Positions 16,194-24,759 of a stretch of 64,000 nt of DNA are shown in pieces (position 1 is the stretch's first letter; every line of letters starts with the position of its first letter). Origin of the DNA: SHYQ01 sp041674525 (GTDB taxonomy: Bacteria; Chloroflexota; Dehalococcoidia; UBA2979). The stretch is taken from NCBI GenBank assembly GCA_041674525.1, contig JBAYVN010000005.1, positions 1 through 64,000 on the forward strand, written 5' to 3'. The translations under genes were made by a program, and so were the position numbers. Below the pieces are notes generated by a model. It had not been told where the DNA came from and did no database searches. It saw only the letters and a program-made list of their open reading frames with translations.

Positions 16194-17216
16194 GTGGACT
16201 TCGATCTCCTTGCGCGTCTTGATCTCCGGGCCTGGTTCGCATTCAACGCGTTCATCATCGCAGCGCTGATGGTGGACCTGTTCGTGCTGCACCGGCACGC
16301 GCATGTCGTCTCGCTGCGGGAGGCGGCGGCGACAAGCCTCGGCTGGATCGTGCTGGCGCTGGCGTTCGGCGGGCTGATCTGGTGGTGGCGCGGACCGGCG
16401 AGCGCGGGTGAGTACCTGGCGGGCTACCTGATCGAGAAGAGCCTGTCCGTCGACAACGTCTTCATCTTCGTCATGGTCTTCTCGTACTTCGCCGTGCCAG
16501 CGGCGTATCAGCACCGCGTGCTGTTCTGGGGCGTGGCCGGCGCCCTCGTGATGCGCGGCGCGTTCATCCTCGCTGGCGCGGCGCTGCTCGAGGCGTTCGA
16601 CTGGATCCTGTACGTGTTCGGCGCGTTCCTGCTGTTCACGGCGTTCAAGATGTTCCGGCACAGTGAGATGGCGCTCGATCCGGAGCAGAATCGCGTGCTG
16701 CGCCTCGTCGGCCGGCTCGTGCCGATGTCGAAGGAGTACGACGGCCAACGGCTGTTCACGCGGCGGAACGGCATGCTGATGGGGACGCCGCTGTTCGCCG
16801 TGTTGGTGATGGTGGAGGCGACCGACCTGGTGTTTGCGGTCGATTCGATCCCGGCGATCTTCGCCGTCACCCGTGACCCCTTCATCGTGTTCACGTCCAA
16901 CGCCTTCGCGATCCTCGGGCTGCGCGCGCTGTACTTCCTGCTGGCCGGCGTGGCGCACCGCTTCGTGCACCTGAAGACGGGACTGGCAGTGATCCTGGCG
17001 TTCGTCGGCGTGAAGATGTTGATCGTCGAGGTCTACCACTTCCCGGTCTGGATCTCGCTGGGGGTGATCGGTACCGTGCTCGCAGCCTCGGTCGCGGCGT
17101 CGTTGATGAGCGACCGCCCACTGGATGCGGCACACGACGCTCCGCTCCCCGATCCGCTGGGCCTGCTGTCCGGCGCCGGGGAGCATCATGCCGAGGCGCA
17201 CATCGATCGGCGGTAG
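16194..17216 (+). CDS. TerC/Alx-family integral membrane protein, likely Mn2+ exporter
   Basis: A 340-residue protein starting at GTG 16194, 5 nt after the ribosome site freed by the riboswitch. It has eight or nine hydrophobic helices. The TerC signatures are YLIEKSLSVDNVFIFVMVF (about residues 79-97) and VEATDLVFAVDSIPAIFAVT (about 207-226), with membrane Asp and Glu residues suited to metal binding. TerC/Alx proteins export Mn2+ or help load metals onto exported proteins. The upstream yybP-ykoY element supports a manganese role. The gene is monocistronic, and rarA follows from its own promoter. Confidence 0.88.
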   Translation: MDFDLLARLDLRAWFAFNAFIIAALMVDLFVLHRHAHVVSLREAAATSLGWIVLALAFGGLIWWWRGPASAGEYLAGYLIEKSLSVDNVFIFVMVFSYFAVPAAYQHRVLFWGVAGALVMRGAFILAGAALLEAFDWILYVFGAFLLFTAFKMFRHSEMALDPEQNRVLRLVGRLVPMSKEYDGQRLFTRRNGMLMGTPLFAVLVMVEATDLVFAVDSIPAIFAVTRDPFIVFTSNAFAILGLRALYFLLAGVAHRFVHLKTGLAVILAFVGVKMLIVEVYHFPVWISLGVIGTVLAASVAASLMSDRPLDAAHDAPLPDPLGLLSGAGEHHAEAHIDRR

Positions 17217-17371
17217 CGTCGCGTCCAGGACACGGCGCGACCTGGTGGCCCCGCTCCCCCCCCCGTGGCGAGGGCGACGCTGTCGGGCGGTGGCGACCTC
17301 GGCTGGCCGAGGGTCCGTGCCCCTTCCCGACCGGGCCTCCGGAGCCGGATCGGCGCACGCCCGGGAGCGCG

Positions 17372-17377
17372 TAGACT
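17372..17377 (+). promoter_or_regulatory. -10 hexamer TAGACT placed for a leaderless rarA mRNA
   Basis: TAGACT ends 7 nt before the rarA ATG at 17385. With the usual 6-7 nt from the -10 to the start of transcription, the mRNA would begin at or next to the ATG. The same arrangement is seen at 41197, 42295 and 51306. Confidence 0.5.
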
Positions 17378-17384
17378 GCAAGGC

Positions 17385-18779
17385 ATGCCCGAGCGTCGTT
17401 CCCGCCCCGTGCCGCCCGGCGTGCAGTCCGGCCTCTTCGTCGACCCCTCGGCGCCGGCGGGGGTCCGCGACGCGCCGCTGGCCGCCCGCATGCGCCCGCG
17501 CAACCTGGACGAGTACGCGGGGCAGGAGCAGGTCGTCGGCCCCGGGCGCCCCCTGCGGCAGATGATCGAGGCGGACCGGCTGCCCTCGATCATCCTGTGG
17601 GGGCCGCCGGGGTCGGGGAAGACGACGCTCGCGACGATCATCGCCGCGCAAACGCAGCGCCACTTCGCGGAGCTCTCGGCCGTCAACAGCGGCGTGGCGG
17701 ATGTGCGCCGCATCATCGCGGAGGCCGCGGAGCGCCTGAGGGCCAGCGGACGCCGCACGATCCTGTTCATCGATGAGCTGCATCGCTTCAACCGCAGCCA
17801 GCAGGACGCGCTGCTCCCCCACGTCGAGGCGGGCACCGTCACGCTGATCGGGGCGACGACCGAGAACCCGTCGTTCTACCTCGTCGCGCCGCTCCTCTCG
17901 CGATCGCGCGTGTTCCGGCTCGACCTGCTGGACGAGGCGGCGATCGAGTCAATCGTGCGCCGTGCGATCGAGGATCCCGATCGCGGCCTGGGCGGCACGC
18001 CGATCGCGATTGACGCCGACACGATGCACACGCTCGCGCTGCTCGCCGGCGGCGACGCGCGCACGGCGCTCAATATCCTCGAGCTCGCCGTGGACTCGAC
18101 CCCGCCGCAGGACGACGGGACACAGGTGCTCACGCGCGAGACGGTGGAGCAGGCGGCACAGGCCCCCACGCTGCTCTACGACCGCGAAGGTGACGCGCAC
18201 TACGACACCATCTCGGCGTTCATCAAGACCATGCGCGATTCCGATCCGGACGGCGCGCTGTACTGGCTGGCGCGCATGGTCGAGGCAGGCGAGGACCCGC
18301 TGTTCATCGCGCGCCGCCTGGTGATCCTCGCGAGCGAGGACGTGGGGCTCGCGGACCCGAATGCGCTCCCGCTGGCGGTCGCGTGCCAGCAGGCCGTGCA
18401 CTTCCTCGGCATGCCCGAGGGGCGCATCCCGCTGGCGGAGACCACCGTCTACCTGGCGCGCGCGCCGAAATCGAACAGCGCGTACGCGGCGTACAACCGG
18501 GCGCTGCAGGACGTGCAGGCCACGCGCAACGAGCCAGTGCCCATGCACCTGCGCAACGCCGTCACCGGGCTGATGCGCGGCCTGGGCTTCGGGCAGGGGT
18601 ACCGCTACGCACACGACGAGCCGGGCCACGTCGCCCTCGGCCAGACGCACCGCCCGCCCCCGGCGGAGGGGCACGTGTACTATCGCCCCGGCACACTGGG
18701 CCACGAGGCACGCATCGAGGCCGCCTGGGCGGCACGCCGCACGCCGCGTCCCGACGACCCCACACCCGGTCCTCGATGA
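17385..18779 (+). CDS. rarA: Replication-associated recombination protein A (RarA/MgsA AAA+ ATPase)
   Basis: A 464-residue protein from the ATG at 17385. It has a clamp-loader-like AAA+ core: MRPRNLDEYAGQEQVVG, Walker A GPPGSGKTTL, the Walker B region LFIDELHRFNRSQQDALL, and the sensor GATTENPSF. The C-terminal tetramerisation domain has KTMRDSDPDGALYWLARMVEAGEDP-type sequence, diagnostic of RarA/MgsA/WRNIP1. It acts at stalled replication forks with SSB. A TAGACT -10 lies 7 nt before the ATG. A GC-rich hairpin at 18795-18831 follows. Confidence 0.93.
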   Translation: MPERRSRPVPPGVQSGLFVDPSAPAGVRDAPLAARMRPRNLDEYAGQEQVVGPGRPLRQMIEADRLPSIILWGPPGSGKTTLATIIAAQTQRHFAELSAVNSGVADVRRIIAEAAERLRASGRRTILFIDELHRFNRSQQDALLPHVEAGTVTLIGATTENPSFYLVAPLLSRSRVFRLDLLDEAAIESIVRRAIEDPDRGLGGTPIAIDADTMHTLALLAGGDARTALNILELAVDSTPPQDDGTQVLTRETVEQAAQAPTLLYDREGDAHYDTISAFIKTMRDSDPDGALYWLARMVEAGEDPLFIARRLVILASEDVGLADPNALPLAVACQQAVHFLGMPEGRIPLAETTVYLARAPKSNSAYAAYNRALQDVQATRNEPVPMHLRNAVTGLMRGLGFGQGYRYAHDEPGHVALGQTHRPPPAEGHVYYRPGTLGHEARIEAAWAARRTPRPDDPTPGPR

Positions 18780-18794
18780 CCCGGGCCCGTTGAG

Positions 18795-18831
18795 CAGGGC
18801 CGGACGCTCGCAGCATGCGGGGCCGGCCCTG
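18795..18831 (+). terminator. Hairpin after rarA
   Basis: CAGGGCCGG (18795-18803) pairs with CCGGCCCTG (18823-18831) across a 19-nt loop, 15 bp after the rarA stop. No T tract follows, so termination is plausible but unproven. Confidence 0.4.
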
Positions 18832-18955
18832 TGCGCTGGTGCCGCTCCTCCGGGCAGATGATCCTGCGACCACCGGCCGCTAGATTGAGGGCGCGCGCGG
18901 GCCGCCGCGGGCACCGGACGGCGAGGCATCCCGGCCTCGTGGAGTGGAGCGCGCG

Positions 18956-20449
18956 ATGGCGGGCCCGTACGACGTGGTGGTGGTCGGGGCGGGCAATGCC
19001 GCGCTCTGCGCCGCGCTGGCCGCGCGTGAACGTGGCGCGCGGGTCGCGGTGCTGGAGAAGTCCGGCATCGATGAGCGCGGCGGCAACACGTACTACACCA
19101 CCGGGGCGTTTCGCTTCCCGTACGCGGGGCTGGATGAGATCCGCCCGCTGATCCCCGACCTCGGCGAGAGCGAGCTCGCGGGGATGGACGCCGGGTCGTA
19201 CGAGGCGAGCGCGATGCGCGCCGACCTCGTGGGTGCCTCGGAGCACCGCGTGGATGCGGACCTGATGGAGCGCCTGATCACGGACGCGTACCCCACTGTG
19301 CGCTGGCTCACAGAGCGCGTGGGAGTGCGCTGGTCCCTGATGTACGGCCGCGGCGCGCGCAAGGTGGACGGCAAGTTCCGGTTCTCCGGCGGCCTCATCG
19401 TGGAGGCCGTCGGCGGCGGCGCCGGGCTCTCGGACCTCCAGTTCGCGGCCTGCGAGCGCGCCGGTATCGAGGTGCGCTACGACACGAAGGCGCTCGCGCT
19501 GCTCACGCACCCCCGGTCCGGTGCGGTCACGGGCGTCCGTGTCCGCGATCCGGGCGGCCTCGGCGAGATCGAGGCGAAGGCCGTCGTCCTCGCTGCCGGT
19601 GGGTTCGAGGCGAACAGCGAGATGCGCACGCGCTACCTCGGCGCGGGATGGGAGTCGGCGAGGGTCACCGGGACACGACATAACACCGGTGACGCCATCG
19701 GCATGGCGCTGGCGCTCGGTGCGCAGTCGTACGGGCAGTGGTCGGGTGCACACGCGATCCCGTGGGACTACGGCGCACCCCCGACCGGCAACCGGCGCAT
19801 CGGCGACCTGTATCGCAAGCTCTCGTATCCGCTGGGGCTGCTGGTGAACGTGCGCGGCCGGCGCTTCGTGGACGAGGGCGCCGATCTGCGCGAGCGCACC
19901 TTCGCCGAGTACAGCCGGCGCATCCTGGAGCAGCCGATGGGCATCGCGTTCCAGATCTTCGACCAGCAGACCGCGCCCCTGCTGCGCGATGAGTACCGCA
20001 TCCGCGAGATCACGAAGGCCGAGGGGGACACCATCCCCGCGCTGGCGGCGGATCTCGGCATCGACGCCGAGGCGCTCGTGGCGACCGTGGCCGCCTACAA
20101 TGCCACCTGCCGGCCGGGCGCCTTCGACCCCACGCGCCTCGACGGCGTGCGCACCGAGGGCCTCGCGCTGCCGAAGTCGAACTGGGCGCTGCCCCTGGAC
20201 CGGCCGCCGTACCTGGGGGTGGCGGTGACGTGCGGGGTCACGTTCACCTTCGGCGGACTGCGGGTGCAGCCGCGCTCGGCGCAGGTGCTGGACACGGAGG
20301 GCGGGCCGATCCCCGGCCTGTACGCCGCCGGCGAGCTGATCGGCGGGCTGTTCTGGCACCATTACCTCGGCGGCACGGCGCCGATGGCCGGCTCGGTCTT
20401 CGGTCGCGCCGCCGGCGAAGCGGCGGCTGCTGCCGCGCTCGGCGCATAG
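18956..20449 (+). CDS. FAD-dependent dehydrogenase, TcuA (tricarballylate dehydrogenase)-like
   Basis: A 497-residue flavoprotein from the ATG at 18956, preceded by GGAGTGGAG. The FAD-binding GxGxxA motif is YDVVVVGAGNAALCAALAA (residues 4-22). The middle has the succinate dehydrogenase/fumarate reductase fold, with VVLAAGGFEANSEMRTRYLG and a TRHNTGDAIGMALALGA segment. The C-terminus has the second FAD contact, GLYAAGELIGGLF. It best resembles tricarballylate dehydrogenase TcuA and related enzymes that oxidise alpha/beta carbons of acids; substrate is not determined. No TcuB or TcuC follows. An FMN split-barrel gene starts 18 bp later, probably in the same operon. Confidence 0.78.
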   Translation: MAGPYDVVVVGAGNAALCAALAARERGARVAVLEKSGIDERGGNTYYTTGAFRFPYAGLDEIRPLIPDLGESELAGMDAGSYEASAMRADLVGASEHRVDADLMERLITDAYPTVRWLTERVGVRWSLMYGRGARKVDGKFRFSGGLIVEAVGGGAGLSDLQFAACERAGIEVRYDTKALALLTHPRSGAVTGVRVRDPGGLGEIEAKAVVLAAGGFEANSEMRTRYLGAGWESARVTGTRHNTGDAIGMALALGAQSYGQWSGAHAIPWDYGAPPTGNRRIGDLYRKLSYPLGLLVNVRGRRFVDEGADLRERTFAEYSRRILEQPMGIAFQIFDQQTAPLLRDEYRIREITKAEGDTIPALAADLGIDAEALVATVAAYNATCRPGAFDPTRLDGVRTEGLALPKSNWALPLDRPPYLGVAVTCGVTFTFGGLRVQPRSAQVLDTEGGPIPGLYAAGELIGGLFWHHYLGGTAPMAGSVFGRAAGEAAAAAALGA

Positions 20450-20467
20450 CCCGGCGAGGAGGCCCCC

Positions 20468-20959
20468 GTGGCTGACGGCACCACAGACCATGGACCGATG
20501 CTGCGCGGACGCGCGCTCTCGCGTCTTCGCGCCGCCATGAACTACTGGATCGTCACCACGCGCCCGGACGGCCGCCCGCACGCCGCGCCGGTGTGGGGCG
20601 TCTGGCTGGACGACGGCCTGTGGTTCGGCACGATGGGGCAGAAGGTGCGCAACCTCGAGGCGAGGCCGTACGCCGTGGTCCACCTGGACAGCGCGGACGA
20701 CGTGATCATGGTGCAGGGGAGCGTGGAGATCGTGCGCGACGTGGGGCGCATCGCCCGCGCCGCCGAGGCGTTCCGCGCGAAGTACGCGGACGGCGAGACC
20801 GGCGAGCCGTTCGATGTCTACCCGGCGCTGGGCGACACGCCGGCGTTCTATCACGTGGTCCCGGACACCGGCTGGGCGTGGCTCGAAGGTGCGTACCTCA
20901 CGCACAACACGCGCTGGTCGTTCACGCCTGGCGCCGCGGACGCCGGCGAAGCCGGGTAG
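20468..20959 (+). CDS. Pyridoxamine-5'-phosphate-oxidase-like FMN split-barrel protein
   Basis: A 163-residue protein starting at GTG 20468 behind GAGGAGGC. The split-barrel signature is NYWIVTTRPDGRPHAAPVWGVWLDDGLWFGTM-like (about residues 25-56, quoted in part), then KVRNLEARPYAVVHLDS. Such proteins bind FMN, heme or F420 and reduce small substrates or protect against oxidants; actinobacterial and Chloroflexota members are often F420-dependent, which cannot be told here. It closely follows the FAD dehydrogenase gene, and its end is 11 bp from the convergent CoA-transferase gene. Confidence 0.8.
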   Translation: MADGTTDHGPMLRGRALSRLRAAMNYWIVTTRPDGRPHAAPVWGVWLDDGLWFGTMGQKVRNLEARPYAVVHLDSADDVIMVQGSVEIVRDVGRIARAAEAFRAKYADGETGEPFDVYPALGDTPAFYHVVPDTGWAWLEGAYLTHNTRWSFTPGAADAGEAG

Positions 20960-20970
20960 GGGCGCAGCCG

Positions 20971-23454
20971 CTACTCGACGAGGGCCATCGAGGTCACGCG
21001 GCGCTCCACGAGGGCGTGCACCTCGGCGGCGGAGTAGCGGAGGACGCGCCGCAGGACGTCCTCGCTGTCGGCGCCGAAGCGCGGCGCCGCGCGCACGGTG
21101 GTGATCGGTCGGCGCGACATGCGCCACGTGGGACGCGTGGTGCGCAGGCGCCCCGCCTCCGCGTGGTCGTACCACAGGAACGCCTCGCGCGCGGCGAGGT
21201 GGGCGTCCGCGGCGAGCATGAGGGGCGAGAGGACGGGGGCCGCGGCGACCCCCGCGGCCTGCAGCAGCGCCGCCGCCTCGTCCGGATCGCGCGTCGCGCT
21301 CCACGCAGCGATTACCGCATCGATCGCCGCCTCCGCCGCGCGCCGGCCCTCGCGCGTGGCGTACGCGGGATCATCCAGGCGCGCATCGCGGATCACGCGG
21401 CGGAGCCCGCGCCACGCCTCGTCGCTGTCCACGGTGATCGCCAGCCAGCGGTCGCTGACCGCGCCGATCGGGAGCGCGTTGATGTCCACGATCCGTCGAG
21501 GCGGCCCGTCCGCGCCGCGATACGCGTTCTGCGGCGCGAAGTACGGATCGCGATCGCCGATGCGCACCGGCAGCGGGCAGCCCAGCACCTCGGCGATCAC
21601 GAACTCCGTCACCAGCCCGGCGATGCCATCGCGCTGCGCCACCATGGCGTACGCGGCCTCGCCGGTGCGCTCGCGGCGCAGCAACCCCATGGCGACGGCC
21701 GCGGCCGCGGTCGTGCCGGCGATCGGGTCGCCGTACGAGATCCCGCTGCGGTGAGGCGGGCCGCCCTCGTACCCCTGGAGCGCCGCGAGGCCGCCCATTT
21801 GCTCGATGGTGGGTCCGAAGGCGAGCCGCTCCGCGTCACTGCCCGTGTGCCCGAAGCCGGGCATGGAGACGTAGATGATGCGCGGGTTGATGCGGCGCAG
21901 ATCCTCGAAGCCCAGTCCCTGGTGATCCGCAACGCCGCTGCTCCAGTTCTCGATGAACACGTCCGAGGCGGCGACCAGGCGGCGCAGCGCCTCCATCCCC
22001 TCCGGCTGCTTGAGGTCGAGGCTGATGCCGAGCTTGTTGCGGCTGTACTCGTTGAAGTACGCGCTCTGGTTGATCTCGGGGACCGTGCGCACGCCGGACA
22101 TCGTGCGCAGCGGGTCCGGGTAGGTGGGCCCCTCCACCTTCACGACCTCGGCGCCCATGTCCGCGAGGAGGCGGGTGGCGTACGGCCCGGCCCAGACCTG
22201 CGTCACGTCCACCACGCGCAGCCCGGCGAACGGCAGCGGGGGTGTCCCCGGGGTCGAGGGCGTCGAGGGCGCCCGGGCCGGCGGGGTGTCGTGAGGCGGC
22301 TCGCCGGCCGCCTTGCTCAGGACCTCGAGCGTGTGCTCGCCGAGAAGCGGGGCGCGGCGATTCGTGCCGCGGTCGCCGCCGATGGTCGCGCTGTCGAACT
22401 GGATCGGCCCGGAGGGCAGCGGGTGGCGTCCGAGGCGCGGGTGATCGACGTCCTGCCAGAAGCCGACCTCGCGGAGGTGTGGCCACTCGTACAGCTCGCG
22501 GGGCGTCAGGATGCGTGAGAAGGGCGCGCGCTGGGCGGAGGCGATGCGGAAGATCTCCTCGGCGGTGTGCTGTCGCGTCCACTCGGGGATGAGCACGGCG
22601 AGCAGGTCGTTCGCCAGCGGCGCCCACCCCGAGGCGAGCGCCGGGTCGTCCTTCAGATCCGGGCGACCGATCGCCTCGTACACCGCGCCAGTCTGGCGCG
22701 GCATCGCCGTGACGCCGATGTACCCGTCGGCGCACTCGTAGATGCCCCACTGCGCGTACATGTTGTTGCCCGTGATCCGCGCGCTGTCGGACGCGCGGCC
22801 GAGGGCGTTCGCCATCTGCGCCTCGATGGTGGCGACCTGCACCTCCTGGACCGACAGGTCGATGCGGTCCCCCACGCCGCTCGTGCATGCGGCGTACCGG
22901 GCGGCGAGCGCGGACGCGAAGCCGTGCAGCCCCGCAAACAGGAACGACTGGTGTCCCGCGGTCTTCAGCGGGGGCTGGTCCGGGTCGCCGCACGCCGCCA
23001 TCTGCCCCCCCGAAGCGAACGCCGTCAGCGAGGTGGCTCGCCAGCCCGCGCGCGGGCCGTCCTGCCCGTACGGGGAGATCGCGAGCACCACGAGCGCGAG
23101 GTGCGCCTCGCTGATCGCCGCGAGGTCGAGGCCCAGCGCGGCGAGCCGGCCCGGAGCGCCGGAGTCGATCACGATGTCCGCGCGCTTGACGAGGCGGCGC
23201 GCCTCGGCGACGCCGTTCGGCGTTGCGAGGTCGAGCACGACACTCCGCTTCCCCGCGCCGAGGTACGCGAACAGCACGCTGTCATCGGGCGTGGGTGCGG
23301 GTGCGGCGGAGGCCCACGGGGGGAGGTGACGGACCGGGTGCCCCCGCGGCGGCTCCACCACGATCACGTCCGCGCCGTACAGCGCCAGCAGGCGGCCGGC
23401 GAACGCCCCCGCGACGTCCGTGCTCAGTTCGACAACGCGTGTGCCCTCGAGCAT
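20971..23454 (-). CDS. Two fused CaiB/BaiF (class III) CoA-transferase domains
   Basis: An 827-residue protein from the ATG at 23454 with GGAGGGA upstream. Copy 1 (about 1-370) starts EGTRVVELSTDVAGAFAGRL. Copy 2 (about 408-800) starts FAGLRVVDVTQVWAGPYATR. Each shows the family's ADMGAEVVKVE/YGADVIVVEPP block and a GFGHTGSDAERLAFG or ISPYGQDGPRAG block. Copies are joined by a Pro/Thr-rich linker near 375-405. Class III transferases move CoA between carboxylic acids and often work as dimers, so the fusion may be a built-in heterodimer. Copy 2 has the canonical Asp region (MPGFGHTG context); copy 1 is more divergent. Substrate unknown; degradation of a carboxylic acid is a reasonable guess. 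Confidence 0.85.
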   Translation of the reverse strand: MLEGTRVVELSTDVAGAFAGRLLALYGADVIVVEPPRGHPVRHLPPWASAAPAPTPDDSVLFAYLGAGKRSVVLDLATPNGVAEARRLVKRADIVIDSGAPGRLAALGLDLAAISEAHLALVVLAISPYGQDGPRAGWRATSLTAFASGGQMAACGDPDQPPLKTAGHQSFLFAGLHGFASALAARYAACTSGVGDRIDLSVQEVQVATIEAQMANALGRASDSARITGNNMYAQWGIYECADGYIGVTAMPRQTGAVYEAIGRPDLKDDPALASGWAPLANDLLAVLIPEWTRQHTAEEIFRIASAQRAPFSRILTPRELYEWPHLREVGFWQDVDHPRLGRHPLPSGPIQFDSATIGGDRGTNRRAPLLGEHTLEVLSKAAGEPPHDTPPARAPSTPSTPGTPPLPFAGLRVVDVTQVWAGPYATRLLADMGAEVVKVEGPTYPDPLRTMSGVRTVPEINQSAYFNEYSRNKLGISLDLKQPEGMEALRRLVAASDVFIENWSSGVADHQGLGFEDLRRINPRIIYVSMPGFGHTGSDAERLAFGPTIEQMGGLAALQGYEGGPPHRSGISYGDPIAGTTAAAAVAMGLLRRERTGEAAYAMVAQRDGIAGLVTEFVIAEVLGCPLPVRIGDRDPYFAPQNAYRGADGPPRRIVDINALPIGAVSDRWLAITVDSDEAWRGLRRVIRDARLDDPAYATREGRRAAEAAIDAVIAAWSATRDPDEAAALLQAAGVAAAPVLSPLMLAADAHLAAREAFLWYDHAEAGRLRTTRPTWRMSRRPITTVRAAPRFGADSEDVLRRVLRYSAAEVHALVERRVTSMALVE

Positions 23455-23558
23455 CCGGTCCCTCCACGCGCGCAGGCGGCTCGACGGGCATCGTACCCGG
23501 GGGCGAGGCGTGCGCAACGCCCGCCGCGCAGCGCCCGCCGTGGGCGGCGCATGCGGTC

Positions 23559-23861
23559 CTAGCGGCACTCCGGCGGGAAGATCGTCCCGATCTTCGCCTT
23601 CTCGAAGCACGGGTTCCCGTTGGCGGTCCCGTCGTACCCCGTGGCAAAGTAGTCGCCGAGATAGGTCTCGCGGCCGATGCCACCGACGACGATCGTGACG
23701 TAGTACCCGGGCGCGCGCCCCCCGGCAGCGCCCGGCTGGATGTAGATGTTCCTGGCGACCACCGTGTAGTCGGGTGTCGCGCCGTTCAGCCGCGCCAGCC
23801 CCCGCCCGCACCCCGTGAGCAGAGCGCAGGCCAGGACGGCGGCGGCGGCGAGGATCCTCAT
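23559..23861 (-). CDS. Small lipoprotein, unknown function
   Basis: A 100-residue protein from the ATG at 23861 (MRILAAAAVLACALLTGC) with a clear lipobox LLTGC at Cys18. The mature 82 residues are beta-rich (YTVVARNIYIQPG, GYYVTIVVGG) and contain two further Cys (NPCFE and the C-terminal PECR) that could form a disulfide. The family is not recognised. It lies 104 bp upstream of the CoA-transferase gene on the same strand, but whether they are co-transcribed is not clear. Confidence 0.6.
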   Translation of the reverse strand: MRILAAAAVLACALLTGCGRGLARLNGATPDYTVVARNIYIQPGAAGGRAPGYYVTIVVGGIGRETYLGDYFATGYDGTANGNPCFEKAKIGTIFPPECR

Positions 23862-24018
23862 GCGCCCGATGCTATCACCAGCGCGCACGCACTCGCGTGC
23901 ATGCATCGGCGCACTGCCGGAGCGCCCCCGTGCTCAGGTGTGCCGTGGCGGCGCCCCCGGCGCGTGGTCGCGACCGGGGCGCCGTGCTCCTCGTGGCGCG
24001 CGGGTCTCCCGCCCGGGC

Positions 24019-24474
24019 CTATGCGGGACGAGGAAGCCGGGTGACCGGCGGGCTGGCGGCGGCGTGCCCGTCCGCGGCGCCGGCCGAGGTCGCCCCCGGC
24101 GGGGCGGTGAGTGTCTCGGTGTGCATCGCGCACGCCCATCGGCCGTCGCGCCGCACCCAGACGCTTGCGTCGATCGCGTCGAGCGACTCCGGGTGCCCGT
24201 CGCGCCGCAGCGTCTCATGCACCGGGTACGCGACGATGGCCACGTTCCGGCTGAGCATCCGCACCTTCGAGTTCGCGCCGAAGTCGTACGACTCCAGCTC
24301 GTACGGCATGTCCTGCAGCATCGCGGCCGCGGTCTGCGGATCGAGTTCACCGATCCCCTCCGGTCCGACCACGATGCAGGACTCATCGGTCAGCTGCCCC
24401 ACGGCGTCGGCATCGCGCCGCTTCATCGCGTCCCAGAAGCCGCGTTCCAGTGCCATCAGGTCCAGGCGAGCCAT
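24019..24474 (-). CDS. NTF2-like (SnoaL/DUF4440-type) protein
   Basis: A 151-residue protein from the ATG at 24474, which has a strong ribosome site (GGAGGAGAGGAGG just upstream). The fold pattern of one N-terminal helix (LERGFWDAMKRRDADAVGQL) followed by curved beta strands (DESCIVVGPEG, KVRMLSRNVAIVAYPV, DASVWVRRDGRWACAMHTE) is that of small NTF2-like proteins related to SnoaL and ketosteroid isomerase. These bind or isomerise small molecules, and activity cannot be assigned. The C-terminal 25 residues are Ala/Pro-rich. It stands alone, and the 285 bp upstream are divergent from the kinase gene. Confidence 0.7.
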   Translation of the reverse strand: MARLDLMALERGFWDAMKRRDADAVGQLTDESCIVVGPEGIGELDPQTAAAMLQDMPYELESYDFGANSKVRMLSRNVAIVAYPVHETLRRDGHPESLDAIDASVWVRRDGRWACAMHTETLTAPPGATSAGAADGHAAASPPVTRLPRPA

Positions 24475-24759
24475 GACGGTCCTCCTCTCCTCCCGGAGCC
24501 TCTTGCCACCATTGTCGAGGCCGAGTGATTGCATCGACGCATACAGGTGCCGGGTTGGCGGGGCGCGGAGGTCGCGGGAGCGCCCTGACCGGGCGCGCGC
24601 CGGTGCGAGCGGGGCACCCGATGGCCGGGGGGTTACATTTGCATTACTCAGGCGGCGGGTGGTAGCGTCCCGGCCCCCCGGACATTGCCGAGTGGCGGTC
24701 GTGCGGCGATCGACGGGCGCGGCAACGCAGACGCATCGATTCGATGCGCGAGGCTCGCG

